Assembly (NCBI GenBank): GCA_002423075.1
Contig: DIUS01000025.1
Span: forward strand, 502 to 16,895
Direction: 5' to 3'
From: Microbacteriaceae bacterium UBA6152
GTDB lineage: Bacteria; Actinomycetota; Actinomycetes; Actinomycetales; Microbacteriaceae
Length of the DNA stretch: 16,394 bases
Positions 6,091 through 13,073 of this stretch are shown in pieces. Position numbers and translations under genes: made by a program. The number at the start of each line of letters is the position of its first letter. Positions within the stretch are counted from its first letter, which is position 1. The notes under the pieces are model-generated. The model ran no database searches, was not told where the DNA came from, and was given only the letters and a program-made list of their open reading frames with translations.

Positions 6091-9000
6091 GCGTGGGGCT
6101 GTTGTTCGGTGAGGCGGATAAAGGCGCTCAATTCGGCCACACCCACGGGCGAGTGCGGCAGCGAGTCGAGCAGCCCGGGCGAGTGCACCAGGTAGGCGGC
6201 CCACTGGGCGCGCGAGATGGCGACGTTGAGGCGGTTGCGGTTGAGCAGAAACTCCATGCCGCGCGGGGCGTCGCGCGAGCTCGAGGCCGCAAGCGAGACG
6301 ATGGCGACCGCAGCCTCCTGCCCCTGAAACTTGTCGACCGTGCCGACGCGCGTCGTCGTGAAGCCCGCAGCGTCGAGCCGTTCGCGAATCGTCTGCTGCT
6401 GAGCGTTGTAGGGCGTGACGACGATGACGTCGGCGGCGGTGAGCGGCCGCGGCGCAGCATCCGGCCCCGGGGTCCAGGCCGAGCCGATCAGGCGACGGAT
6501 GATCGCGACGACTTCGTCTGCCTCCTCGACCGACTCGGTCGCGTTGCCCTCGTGATGCACGGGCACCGGGTGCAGCCCGGGCTCGACGCCGTCGAGCCGA
6601 CGCAGCGAGCTGCTCGGGTGCGCGTGCAGGCGACCTTCGTAGCTGAGCCGCGAGACGGGCTCGGCGAGCGCGGGGTGCAGTCGGCGGGTCTCGGCTAAGA
6701 AGTAGCCGAGCTCGGCGGGCAGCACGTCGTGCCCGGCACTGAGGTAGCCGAGCGCGCTGCCGTCGATCGGCTCGGGGTGGGTGCCCTGGCTCACCTGCGG
6801 TAGCTGCTGCGGGTCGCCGAGCAGCAGCAGGTTCTTGGCCGCCATGCTCGCAGCGATCGTGGCAGCGAGCGAGAACTGCCCCGCCTCGTCGATGACGAGC
6901 AGGTCGAGGGCGCGGCGGCCGACACGTTTCGGATTCGCGAAGTCCCACGCGGTGCCACCGATGACGTAGCCTTCGGGTCGGTCTGCGGCGAACGTCGCGA
7001 CGTCGTCGGCCTTGCCGAGCACGGTGTAGCGCGCGGTCGCGTAGTCGGCGGGGTCAGCACTCGACTTGGGGGCTTTGCCGACGAGCCGGGAGTCGAGACC
7101 TGTCTCGACGACTTTCTCGAGCACGTGCTCAACCGTGGTGTGGCTCTGCGCGACGACGCCGACCTTCCAGCCGTGCGTGCTCACGAGTCGGGCGATGACG
7201 TGCGAGCCGAGGTAGGTCTTGCCCGTGCCGGGAGGGCCCTGCACGGCGAGGTACGAACGGTCGAGATCGAGCAGGCTCGCGACGACAGCACTGACCCGAT
7301 CGGGTTCACCGTTCGCGTCGTCGGCGACCTGCGCGAGCGCCGCCCCGCTTCGGGTGCGAGGCTGCACGCGCCGCAGCAGGTCGCCGACGGGTTCGGCGGG
7401 CCACTCAGGCGGGCTCGACGTCGCAGCCGCGTCGACGAGTCGGGCGCCCCACTCTTCGATCGCCGGCTTCTGCTGGCCGGGGTCGGGCGGGCTCGCCGGG
7501 GTGAGCGCGATGGGCAGATCGGTGTACGCGTCGACGCCGTCGGCGAGGGTCTCGGTGACGACGACGAAGCCTTCGCCGATGCGATCAAGCGCGACAGCGC
7601 GCGTCGAGCGCGCGAGGCGGTCGCGGTTGTTCGAGGGCATCGGCGCGGGCTGGTTGTAGACGGCAAACGGACCGCTGCGGCCGCTCACGGTCGGGCGCGA
7701 GCCGGGAGCCCAGGTTCCGTGCAGGGTGAGCGTGCGGCGCAGCGACCGCTGCTTGCCCGACTTGCCCCAGGGCGTCTGCTCGTGGGGAGCATCCGGATCG
7801 ACCACGAAGACATCGCGCACGTCGGCCCAGTCGTCGAGGGGCGCAACAAGGCGGTCGAAGTGCTCCCACCAGAAGGTCTTGTGCTCGCGGCGGTGGTAGT
7901 CGATGGCCGCGGCGGCGTAGGCGTAGGCGCGCTGCTCGGCCGTGCGGTCTGGCTCGGTCGCGGGGCTGCCGTCGGCGTTCGCCGCGAGCTCGAGCAGGGC
8001 GGTGCGCAGCGGGGAGTCGTCGAGCCGGGGCCCTGGGTCGTCCTTCGCGTCGTCGTCGGCTGCGTCGTCGCCGGTCAGCGTCGGGGCGGGCGCCGGATGC
8101 TGTGCCGCGAGCCCGCGCAACCACGCGGCGAGCCGCAGGGTGCTGACGCAGTCGACGCGGTTGTAGTCGGCAATGGTCGCCAGCAGCGCCTCTGCCTCGG
8201 CACCCTTGCCGTTCTCGCGCGCCGAGCGGGCGTCGACGTACATCGCCACTGAGTCGTCGCCGCGGGCGAGGTCGGCGCCCGCGCGCGCGTCGGGCCAGTA
8301 GATCTTCTCGAGTGACTTGATCGAATAGTTGGGGGTGCCGAGGCGCAAGGCGCGCGTCACGACGGGGTACAGGTCGACGAGCACGCCAGTGCGCAGCCAC
8401 TCGTCGACGATGTCTTCGCCGACCCCGTGTCGAGCGCTCAGCGACCGCAAGTGCGTGCGCTCGTAGGCGGCGTAGTGATAGACGTGCAAGTCGGGATGCG
8501 CGCGCCGGCGGGTCTCGACGTCGTCGAGGAAGGCAATGAGAGCATCCCGTTCTTCGGCAAAGCTGTGCGCCCAGTAGGGGGTGAACGCGCTGTCGGCGTC
8601 GACCATGCCGAACAGGTAGTCGAGCCCCCACACCGTCGGGTCGTGCTCGGTGTAGAGCGGGTCACCCTCGAAGTCGAAGAACAGGTCGCCCGGGCTCGCC
8701 GGCGGCAGCGCGTGCAGCGGGGCGGCGTCGCGCACCTTCACGGGTGGCAGGGTGCCGGGGGTCGCACCCACCACCTCGTGCTGCAGAGCCGCCTGCAGGC
8801 GCAGCGTGTCGAGCGTGCTCGCGGCGATGCCGGCAACCGGGCCCGTGCTCGAGGCGAGTTGCGCGAGCGTCTCGATGCCGGCGGCACCGAGCTTGGTCCA
8901 CTGCGCGCCGGTGAGTCCGGCGACCTGACTGACGTCGTCGTGCGCTGTGATTTCTGCCTCGCACCACGCGCACGAGCGGCAGTAGGTGACGCTCGGGTCG

Positions 9001-9692
9001 CGCCACGCGATCGGCGCATCGGCCGCCGCCCGCTCGCGCAACAGGCGGTGGAGCCTCGCGCGTCGAGCGCGCAGCACGGGCGCGATGTCGTCGACGCGGT
9101 GGATGCTCACCTCACGCGTGCCCAGAATCAGGTCGACCTCGGGGTCAACGTCAATGCCGAGCCGCTCGAGCTGCTCGGCGTAGGCAGCGAGCTGCAACAG
9201 GGCCGTGACCTTCGCGCGACGTGCGAGCTTGCTGTCTTGCACGCGGTAAGCACCTTCGGGCGTGCGAACGAGGAAGTCGGCGAAGCCGACGAAGGCGATC
9301 GGCAGCTCGCCCGGCTGGCCGGGGTTGTGAGCGCGGTCGACGAACGTGGCCTGCACGATGACCGGCACACCGCGCCGCAAGGCGTCGAGGGTCTGCGCGG
9401 CGAAAGGCTCATCGGCGTCGAGGCCACCGCCGTGGGCGCGATCGATCTCAAGCACGTCATCGGGGTGGGCGGCCTTCGCGCGGTAGTCGGCGATGATCGC
9501 GGCTTCGTGCGCGTCGCCCATCGTGGCGGTGCGCTCGAGCATCGCATCCGGCTCGTCGGCGACCACCGTGATCCGCCCCAGCTTCGCATCGAGGTCGCGC
9601 GCAACCCGGAACTCGCACTCGGCGGCGCGCGTCAGATCGCTCGCCGAGGTCACGAGCAGTCGCTCGCCGCTCTCGTTGGTGGTCAGGTACAC
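6087..9692 (-). CDS. Bifunctional RecB-family Fe-S nuclease / SF1 DNA helicase
   Basis: The protein has 1201 aa and three parts. Residues 1-250 are a RecB/Cas4-like PD-(D/E)xK nuclease: GDAHE (59-63), D139 in GFADF, D153-S-K155, LQLAAY (166-171), and four Cys (C26, C238, C241, C244) placed as in a 4Fe-4S nuclease. Residues 335-530 are an RNase H-like exonuclease domain (TM0106 type): D340 and E342 in FFDFEGD, and YNRVD (510-514). Residues 780-1195 are an SF1 helicase: Walker A GPPGTGKT (819-826), IDEAGQF (934-940), LLGDPQQLPQ (957-966), TVDKFQGQE (1118-1126) and LNVAISRAQ (1155-1163). The start is GTG at 9692 with an AGAGGAGAA ribosome-binding site. It likely acts in DNA or R-loop processing or repair. 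It is coupled by ATGA to the VWA remnant downstream. Confidence 0.92.
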   Translation of the reverse strand: MYLTTNESGERLLVTSASDLTRAAECEFRVARDLDAKLGRITVVADEPDAMLERTATMGDAHEAAIIADYRAKAAHPDDVLEIDRAHGGGLDADEPFAAQTLDALRRGVPVIVQATFVDRAHNPGQPGELPIAFVGFADFLVRTPEGAYRVQDSKLARRAKVTALLQLAAYAEQLERLGIDVDPEVDLILGTREVSIHRVDDIAPVLRARRARLHRLLRERAAADAPIAWRDPSVTYCRSCAWCEAEITAHDDVSQVAGLTGAQWTKLGAAGIETLAQLASSTGPVAGIAASTLDTLRLQAALQHEVVGATPGTLPPVKVRDAAPLHALPPASPGDLFFDFEGDPLYTEHDPTVWGLDYLFGMVDADSAFTPYWAHSFAEERDALIAFLDDVETRRRAHPDLHVYHYAAYERTHLRSLSARHGVGEDIVDEWLRTGVLVDLYPVVTRALRLGTPNYSIKSLEKIYWPDARAGADLARGDDSVAMYVDARSARENGKGAEAEALLATIADYNRVDCVSTLRLAAWLRGLAAQHPAPAPTLTGDDAADDDAKDDPGPRLDDSPLRTALLELAANADGSPATEPDRTAEQRAYAYAAAAIDYHRREHKTFWWEHFDRLVAPLDDWADVRDVFVVDPDAPHEQTPWGKSGKQRSLRRTLTLHGTWAPGSRPTVSGRSGPFAVYNQPAPMPSNNRDRLARSTRAVALDRIGEGFVVVTETLADGVDAYTDLPIALTPASPPDPGQQKPAIEEWGARLVDAAATSSPPEWPAEPVGDLLRRVQPRTRSGAALAQVADDANGEPDRVSAVVASLLDLDRSYLAVQGPPGTGKTYLGSHVIARLVSTHGWKVGVVAQSHTTVEHVLEKVVETGLDSRLVGKAPKSSADPADYATARYTVLGKADDVATFAADRPEGYVIGGTAWDFANPKRVGRRALDLLVIDEAGQFSLAATIAASMAAKNLLLLGDPQQLPQVSQGTHPEPIDGSALGYLSAGHDVLPAELGYFLAETRRLHPALAEPVSRLSYEGRLHAHPSSSLRRLDGVEPGLHPVPVHHEGNATESVEEADEVVAIIRRLIGSAWTPGPDAAPRPLTAADVIVVTPYNAQQQTIRERLDAAGFTTTRVGTVDKFQGQEAAVAIVSLAASSSRDAPRGMEFLLNRNRLNVAISRAQWAAYLVHSPGLLDSLPHSPVGVAELSAFIRLTEQQPHA

Positions 9693-9823
9693 AGGGGTTC
9701 TCCTCTGGCAAGGGGTCTGTTCAGGGTAGGGGCGAGGGGTGACATTGGGTCAGGAACCGCTCACGTGCGCCCACACGACGCCTGGTTCGATGACCATAGA
9801 AGAGTCACGTTCGTGCTCGACGA

Positions 9824-9835
9824 CTGATCGATCAG
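9824..9835. promoter_or_regulatory. 12-bp perfect palindrome upstream of the nuclease/helicase gene
   Basis: CTGATCGATCAG is fully self-complementary and lies ~130 bases upstream of the GTG start at 9692, in the 191-bp space between that gene and vapC. On the minus strand TACCCT (9733-9728) could be a -10 for the nuclease/helicase gene. An operator role for the palindrome is only a possibility. Confidence 0.3.
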
Positions 9836-9851
9836 ATTCCGGATGCTCGAC

Positions 9852-9878
9852 GCGCGCTGTCGCTGATAGTCAGCGCGC
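9852..9878 (-). terminator. Hairpin terminator after vapC
   Basis: GCGCGCTG (9852-9859) and CAGCGCGC (9871-9878) form a perfect 8-bp stem with an 11-base loop. It begins 5 bases beyond the vapC stop on the minus strand, where a terminator for the toxin-antitoxin operon would be expected. There is no T-tract. Confidence 0.5.
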
Positions 9879-9883
9879 ACCGG

Positions 9884-10276
9884 TCACCCCCACACGACCG
9901 CTAACCCGGGCAGCCCGGTGAATGCTGCATCGGCCGACACGAGCTCGAAGCCCTCTCTCATCGCCTGCGCCGCGAGCATGCGGTCGAAAGGATCGCGATG
10001 CGACCAGTCGAGCGAGCCAGCGGTGATCGCATGGCAGGCCTCGATCGGCAGCAGATCTGCGCCGAGCCTGACGACCTGCTCGTCGAAGGAGTGCACGAGT
10101 GCAGCCGCTTCGGGCAGCCTGCCGAGTCGGTGTTTCGTCGCGATCTCGAACGCGCTGGCGGCCGAAACAGCGACGCTCTCGCGCCGGTCGGCCACGCGTG
10201 CTCGAATGGCGTTGGGCAGGCGGTCGGGCGAGGCAAGTGCCCAGATGAGTACGTGCGTGTCGAGCAGCAGAGTCAC
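9884..10276 (-). CDS. vapC: PIN-domain ribonuclease toxin, VapC-type
   Basis: This 130-aa protein has the full length and motifs of a single PIN domain: D6 in LLLDTHVLIW, E44 in ASAFEIATKHRLG, D95/D98 in HRDPFDRMLAAQA, and D116 in SADAAF. VapC toxins cleave RNA with Mg2+ held by these acids and are neutralised by the cognate antitoxin. The gene starts with GTG at 10276, overlapping the antitoxin stop by GTGA, so it is translationally coupled. The HRDPFDRMLAAQA sequence is typical of the Phd-partnered PIN subgroup. All acidic residues are present, so the toxin appears functional. The RNA target cannot be told from sequence. Confidence 0.9.
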   Translation of the reverse strand: MTLLLDTHVLIWALASPDRLPNAIRARVADRRESVAVSAASAFEIATKHRLGRLPEAAALVHSFDEQVVRLGADLLPIEACHAITAGSLDWSHRDPFDRMLAAQAMREGFELVSADAAFTGLPGLAVVWG

Positions 10277-10551
10277 GCCGTCTGCTCCCCCGGGCCCGTA
10301 GCATTCCCGCTATCGCCGAGAACGCCCTCCCAGGCGGCGAGTTCGGACTCGGGCAGCGGCTCGAAGAACGACGCGGGGGTGTCGAGCCCGGGCAAGAATC
10401 CCAATTCGCGCTCAGCCGACTGCTCGAACGCCACTAAGCGGGCGACGGGAACTCCCCCCCGAGCGATCACGATCTCGTCGCCGCGCTCGACCCGCGCGAG
10501 CAACTCTGAGAGTCGGGTCTTCGCCTCGTGCACATTCACCTGGTCCACCAT
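10273..10551 (-). CDS. Phd/YefM-family antitoxin paired with VapC
   Basis: This 92-aa protein starts MVDQVNVHEAKTRLSELLAR, the classic Phd/YefM N-terminal DNA-binding fold, followed by GDEIVIARGGVPVARLV (24-40). The acidic, aromatic tail (FFEPLPESELAAWEGVL, 62-78) is of the kind that wraps round the toxin. The start at 10551 is supported by domain alignment and lies inside a palindrome (GTCCAC, GTGGAC). It overlaps vapC by 4 bases. Phd-type antitoxins repress their own operon by binding such palindromes, so autoregulation is expected. There is no Shine-Dalgarno; a TACACT hexamer lies 8 bases upstream of the ATG, suggesting a near-leaderless transcript. Confidence 0.88.
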   Translation of the reverse strand: MVDQVNVHEAKTRLSELLARVERGDEIVIARGGVPVARLVAFEQSAERELGFLPGLDTPASFFEPLPESELAAWEGVLGDSGNATGPGEQTA

Positions 10552-10575
10552 GTGGACTAAGTGTAGTGAACTAAG
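10541..10575 (-). promoter_or_regulatory. Promoter/operator of the phd-vapC operon
   Basis: An inverted repeat GTCCAC (10543-10548) / GTGGAC (10552-10557) is centred on the antitoxin start codon. Next to it a -10-like TACACT (minus strand, 10565-10560) sits between two direct repeats ACTAAG (10556-10561 and 10570-10575). The second repeat overlaps the stop codon of the upstream 156-aa gene. The layout fits an autorepressed toxin-antitoxin promoter. Confidence 0.5.
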
Positions 10576-11041
10576 CGCCGGCCCGATCGAGTTCGTCATC
10601 GACACCAACGAGGGCCGGGGTGGGCGGCTCGTGCTCGCGCACTCCGCGGGTGTGGCTGATGAGCACCGCGCGCAGGCGCACGCCGGCTCGGTCGGCGGAG
10701 GTGGATGCGGCGAGCATCCACTCTCGATCGAGGCGGCCGGGGTCGGGGCCGCCGCGCCGTTCGAGACCGATGATGAGCTCGGTCGCGCCCGAGTGCTGCG
10801 CGACCCCGTCGATGACGGTGAACAACGTGTCTGCGGCATCGGTGGGCGCGCGGCGGGGCAGGTCGTCGCACGGCATGGCGAGCCCGCCGAACCCGTCGTC
10901 GTTCGCCGGAAAGAACAGCCACAGTTGCCAGCGAATCGCCGGCCCGAGAGCGTAGGCAAGCTGCGCCTCGGGGGTCTGCAGGTCGTCGTCGGTGACGGGG
11001 CGGGTGATGCTGGGCTGGTAGGTGCGAAAGGCTGCGGTCAT
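10571..11041 (-). CDS. Hypothetical protein (156 aa)
   Basis: The protein starts MTAAFRTYQPSITRPVTDD. The ATG at 11041 is chosen over an upstream in-frame start because coding character (LQTPEAQLAYALGPAIRWQLW) begins there. It is soluble, of mixed alpha/beta pattern, without signal peptide or membrane segment. Repeated strand-helix blocks (ADTLFTVIDGVAQHSGATEL, then RLRAVLISHTRGVR) suggest a small Rossmann-like or nuclease-like fold. I recall similar uncharacterised proteins in Microbacteriaceae but no named domain. Its stop codon lies 20 bases before the antitoxin start on the same strand, so it may be cotranscribed with phd-vapC, although that pair has its own likely promoter. The gene is divergent from htpX across a 129-bp gap. 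Confidence 0.7.
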   Translation of the reverse strand: MTAAFRTYQPSITRPVTDDDLQTPEAQLAYALGPAIRWQLWLFFPANDDGFGGLAMPCDDLPRRAPTDAADTLFTVIDGVAQHSGATELIIGLERRGGPDPGRLDREWMLAASTSADRAGVRLRAVLISHTRGVREHEPPTPALVGVDDELDRAGA

Positions 11042-11158
11042 GTGGTGCAGGATGCCCGCCGCGGGCTTGCCGGGCAGGGCGCTCCCCCGCCCCGGTGCAT
11101 CACCGCAAAATGATGACCGTCGTGGAGGAGCCGCACCCACCGCGACGGTGCAGCGAGG

Positions 11159-11164
11159 TAGATT
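11159..11164 (+). promoter_or_regulatory. Putative -10 of a leaderless htpX-like gene
   Basis: TAGATT, matching TAnnnT, lies exactly 6 bases before the ATG at 11171, and no Shine-Dalgarno is placed correctly. A 7-bp inverted repeat, ACCGTCG (11116-11122) and CGACGGT (11143-11149), lies just upstream and could be an operator. Confidence 0.4.
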
Positions 11165-11170
11165 CACCCC

Positions 11171-12082
11171 ATGTACCGCCAGATCGCGCGCAACAAGCGG
11201 TGGAGCATCCTGCTCATCGCGCTCTTCTGCGTCGCCGTGGTCGGGCTCGGCGTGTTCAGCGCGTGGGTGGTCGGCGAGGTGTGGCCGTTCTGGCTACTGC
11301 TGATCTTCTGCCCGCTCTACGTGTGGTGGGCGCTCTCCACTGCCACCACCTCGGCGGCGAGCACGGCCGGGTGGGCGGCGGCGGATGCCGAGCAGCAACC
11401 GCGGCTGCACCGGGTGGTGGAGACGACGGCGATTCGGGCGGGCATCCCGATGCCGAAAGTCGGCGTGATCGACGACCCCGCCCCCAACGCGTTCGCCGCG
11501 TCGCTCAGCCCCAAGAACGCCGTCATCGGCGTCACCACCGGTGCCCTCGACCTGCTCGACGACAGCGAGCTCGAGGCGGTCGTCGCGCACGAGGTGGCGC
11601 ACATCGTCAACCAGGATGGCCGCGTCACCCTGACGACCTTCGCCCTCGTCGGCTCGATCGCCTCGGTCGCCGGCATGCTGCTCGTGCTCGGCTGGGGCCT
11701 CGTGCGGTCGATCCTGAGCGAGTTCAAGCTGGGCCTGGGCCTCATCATGGGGATGCTCGGCCTGCTGATGATCGTCATCGGCACCGCCTTCGCGGCCGTG
11801 GCCTTCGTGCTCGGCCCGCTCATCAGCTCGGCCGTCTCGCGCCGCCGCGAGTTCCTCGCCGACGCGAGCGGGGTCGAGCTGACGCGGTTTCCGGAGGGGC
11901 TCGTGCGGGCGCTCGAGAAGATTCACGCCCACCCGTCGACGGTGCAGGCCGCGTCGTTCGAGGTGCGCGGGCTGTTCTTCGTCAACACGATCGGCGAGGG
12001 TGTGCTGGCGCAGTGGCTCGGTTCGCATCCGCCGGTGGCGGAGCGGGTGGAGCGGCTCAACGAGATTGGGCGCGGGTTCTAG
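11171..12082 (+). CDS. htpX: M48-family membrane zinc metalloprotease, HtpX-like
   Basis: The protein has 303 aa. Two N-terminal membrane segments (about 13-34 and 38-55) are followed by the peptidase domain with zinc motif HEVAH (140-144) and the third ligand E227 in RREFLAD. Two further hydrophobic segments (about 156-178 and 187-218) lie between them, as in HtpX. HtpX proteins degrade damaged membrane proteins, with the active site on the cytoplasmic face. The conserved NAFAASLSP (106-114) and a final HPPVAERVERL (286-296) agree with the family. All zinc ligands are present and the length is normal, so it appears functional. The gene is probably transcribed alone from a leaderless promoter. 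It is divergent from the 156-aa gene and convergent with the following toxin-antitoxin genes. Confidence 0.92.
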   Translation: MYRQIARNKRWSILLIALFCVAVVGLGVFSAWVVGEVWPFWLLLIFCPLYVWWALSTATTSAASTAGWAAADAEQQPRLHRVVETTAIRAGIPMPKVGVIDDPAPNAFAASLSPKNAVIGVTTGALDLLDDSELEAVVAHEVAHIVNQDGRVTLTTFALVGSIASVAGMLLVLGWGLVRSILSEFKLGLGLIMGMLGLLMIVIGTAFAAVAFVLGPLISSAVSRRREFLADASGVELTRFPEGLVRALEKIHAHPSTVQAASFEVRGLFFVNTIGEGVLAQWLGSHPPVAERVERLNEIGRGF

Positions 12083-12091
12083 GTCGCGCTC

Positions 12092-12388
12092 CTACGCGAT
12101 GGCGTGAAAGGAAATGATGAGCCCGAGCGCCTTCGATACCTTGACGATGGTCGCAAAGCTCGGATTCCCGTCGGAAGAGAGCGCCTTGTAGAGACCCTCG
12201 CGGCTCATCCCGGTGCGCCGAGCCAGCTCGCTCAGATTGCCGGATCGAGCGATCGCACCGAGCGCGTTTGCAATGGCCCCGGGGTCGTCCCCGCTCTCGT
12301 CGATGGTTGCTTGGAGGTAGGCTGCCGCTGTCTCGATGTCAGTGAGGTAATTCGCCGGGTCGAACCGCCTGAAGGTCTCAGTCGCCAT
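12092..12388 (-). CDS. HTH antitoxin of the HI1420 (addiction-module antidote) family
   Basis: This 98-aa protein reads FRRFDPANYLTDIETAAAYL (6-25) and then a helix-turn-helix with the family signature LARRTGMSREGLYKALS (55-71) and GNPSFATIVKVSKALG (74-89). This matches the 'dnstrm_HI1420' antidote family, which pairs with a RelE-like HI1419 toxin encoded just upstream, as here. The start at 12388 overlaps the end of the toxin frame by 11 bases, so it would be translationally coupled. The reading frame is intact, unlike the toxin. It likely represses the operon through the palindrome at 12691-12710. Confidence 0.88.
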   Translation of the reverse strand: MATETFRRFDPANYLTDIETAAAYLQATIDESGDDPGAIANALGAIARSGNLSELARRTGMSREGLYKALSSDGNPSFATIVKVSKALGLIISFHAIA

Positions 12389-12691
12389 TTCTTGCTTCCC
12401 TCCACTCTTCGGCCAGACTATGTGCCTGCTTGATGTCTCTCGGCTGGGTCGACTTGTCTCCCCCGCACAACAGCAGCACCACCATGTCGCCGTGCTGCAG
12501 GTAGTACACGCGAAGACCGGGCCCGCAGTCGATCCGCAGCTCAGAGACTCCCGAGCCGACGGGGCGAACATCGCCGGGGTTGCCGCGTGCGAGTCGATCG
12601 AGCCGGACCAAGACGCGTGCAACCGCAGCACGGTCTCGCAGAGCCCAGACAGCCACCGGTCGAACTCGGCGCTTCTGCGCAGTTCGTACAT
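12378..12691 (-). pseudogene. Frameshifted RelE/HigB-like toxin (HI1419 family)
   Basis: The toxin coding sequence is split over two frames. From ATG at 12691 it reads MYELRRSAEFDRWLSGL, then leaves frame. In another frame the rest of the family continues without gap: RDRAAVARVLVRLDRLARG, then GVSELRIDCGPGLRVYYLQ and VVLLLCGGDKSTQPRDI. The join lies at about 12638-12643, where CTCTG stands in place of the CTG expected from family alignment, so a CT duplication explains the break. The conserved C-terminal half (ELR, GPGLRVYY, LLCGGDKSTQ) is undamaged. A GTG at 12656 could start a 92-codon version lacking the first ~13 residues. HI1419-type toxins are ribosome-dependent mRNA interferases in the RelE superfamily. 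This one is probably inactive. Confidence 0.8.
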
Positions 12692-12710
12692 TGTCAACTG
12701 TAGTTCACAA
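12691..12710 (-). promoter_or_regulatory. Operator palindrome over the -10 of the HI1419/HI1420 operon
   Basis: On the minus strand TTGTGAACTACAGTTGACAA is a 20-bp near-palindrome with 16 of 20 positions symmetric. It contains TACAGT (12702-12697), 5 bases before the toxin ATG, as a -10. Binding of the HTH antitoxin here would block initiation. The layout is like that at phd and hipB in this window. Confidence 0.55.
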
Positions 12711-12809
12711 CACTTCCGCGGTCAACGGAGTTCCGGCCAGCGCCACGGCGCCACAGCGCCCTCGAATAGGTCGCTCGAACGGTAGCGCTGACCACCGACG
12801 GCAATGCGG

Positions 12810-13001
12810 CTACTCCCCCGATTCACCCAACTCAGCAAACTTCGCCGCCATGGTCGGGTTCCTCCGCGTCAACTTCTTGATGGTGACGTCCTGCGCCTTG
12901 TCGTTGGCCAACTGCAGGTTGCGCTCTGACCCGAGCAGGGCATCCTTCGCCTTCTGCGGCCGCACCACGTACATCTTCGAATAGCGGTGCGAGACGTCGA
13001 C
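12810..13001 (-). pseudogene. DUF2130 gene fragment, copy 1 (internally deleted C-terminus)
   Basis: On the minus strand the frame reads VDVSHRYSKMYVVRPQ and then jumps in frame to KAKDALLGSERNLQLAND and KKLTRRNPTMAAKFAELGE, ending at TAG 12812-12810. These are two separate blocks of the conserved DUF2130 C-terminus. The ~93 residues normally between them are deleted, with GCAG microhomology at the join (around 12957). The 127 bp at 12831-12957 match 15582-15708 with only 5 differences, and 41 bp at 12961-13001 match 15931-15971 with 4 differences. Nothing of the N-terminal two thirds is present. The unassigned 13002-13073 shows a coding-like minus-strand stretch (EPALILVHDLEHSETTEGL) that I cannot place. 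Confidence 0.8.
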
Positions 13002-13073
13002 TCGGGCGCTGTGTCGTCGAGGCCCTCCGTCGTCTCGGAATGTTCGAGATCGTGCACAAGGATGAGCGCGGGC

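Noticed and set aside
5746..6948. 400-codon minus frame running through the VWA start
   Set aside because: Only the 20 codons after 6090 are meaningful. The upstream part is an off-frame reading of the helicase and the downstream part is a frameshifted tail.
7125..8252. 375-codon open frame on the + strand
   Set aside because: Antisense shadow of the central part of the helicase gene, with no recognisable motifs.
8427..9827. 466-codon open frame on the + strand
   Set aside because: It is antisense to the nuclease domain of the RecB/helicase gene, whose catalytic motifs are complete. The + frame is Arg/Val/Gly-rich with no domain and reflects high GC.
11095..12117. 340-codon + frame over htpX
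   Set aside because: Off-frame of the M48 protease, which has the HEVAH motif and correct length; the shadow is Arg-rich with no domain.
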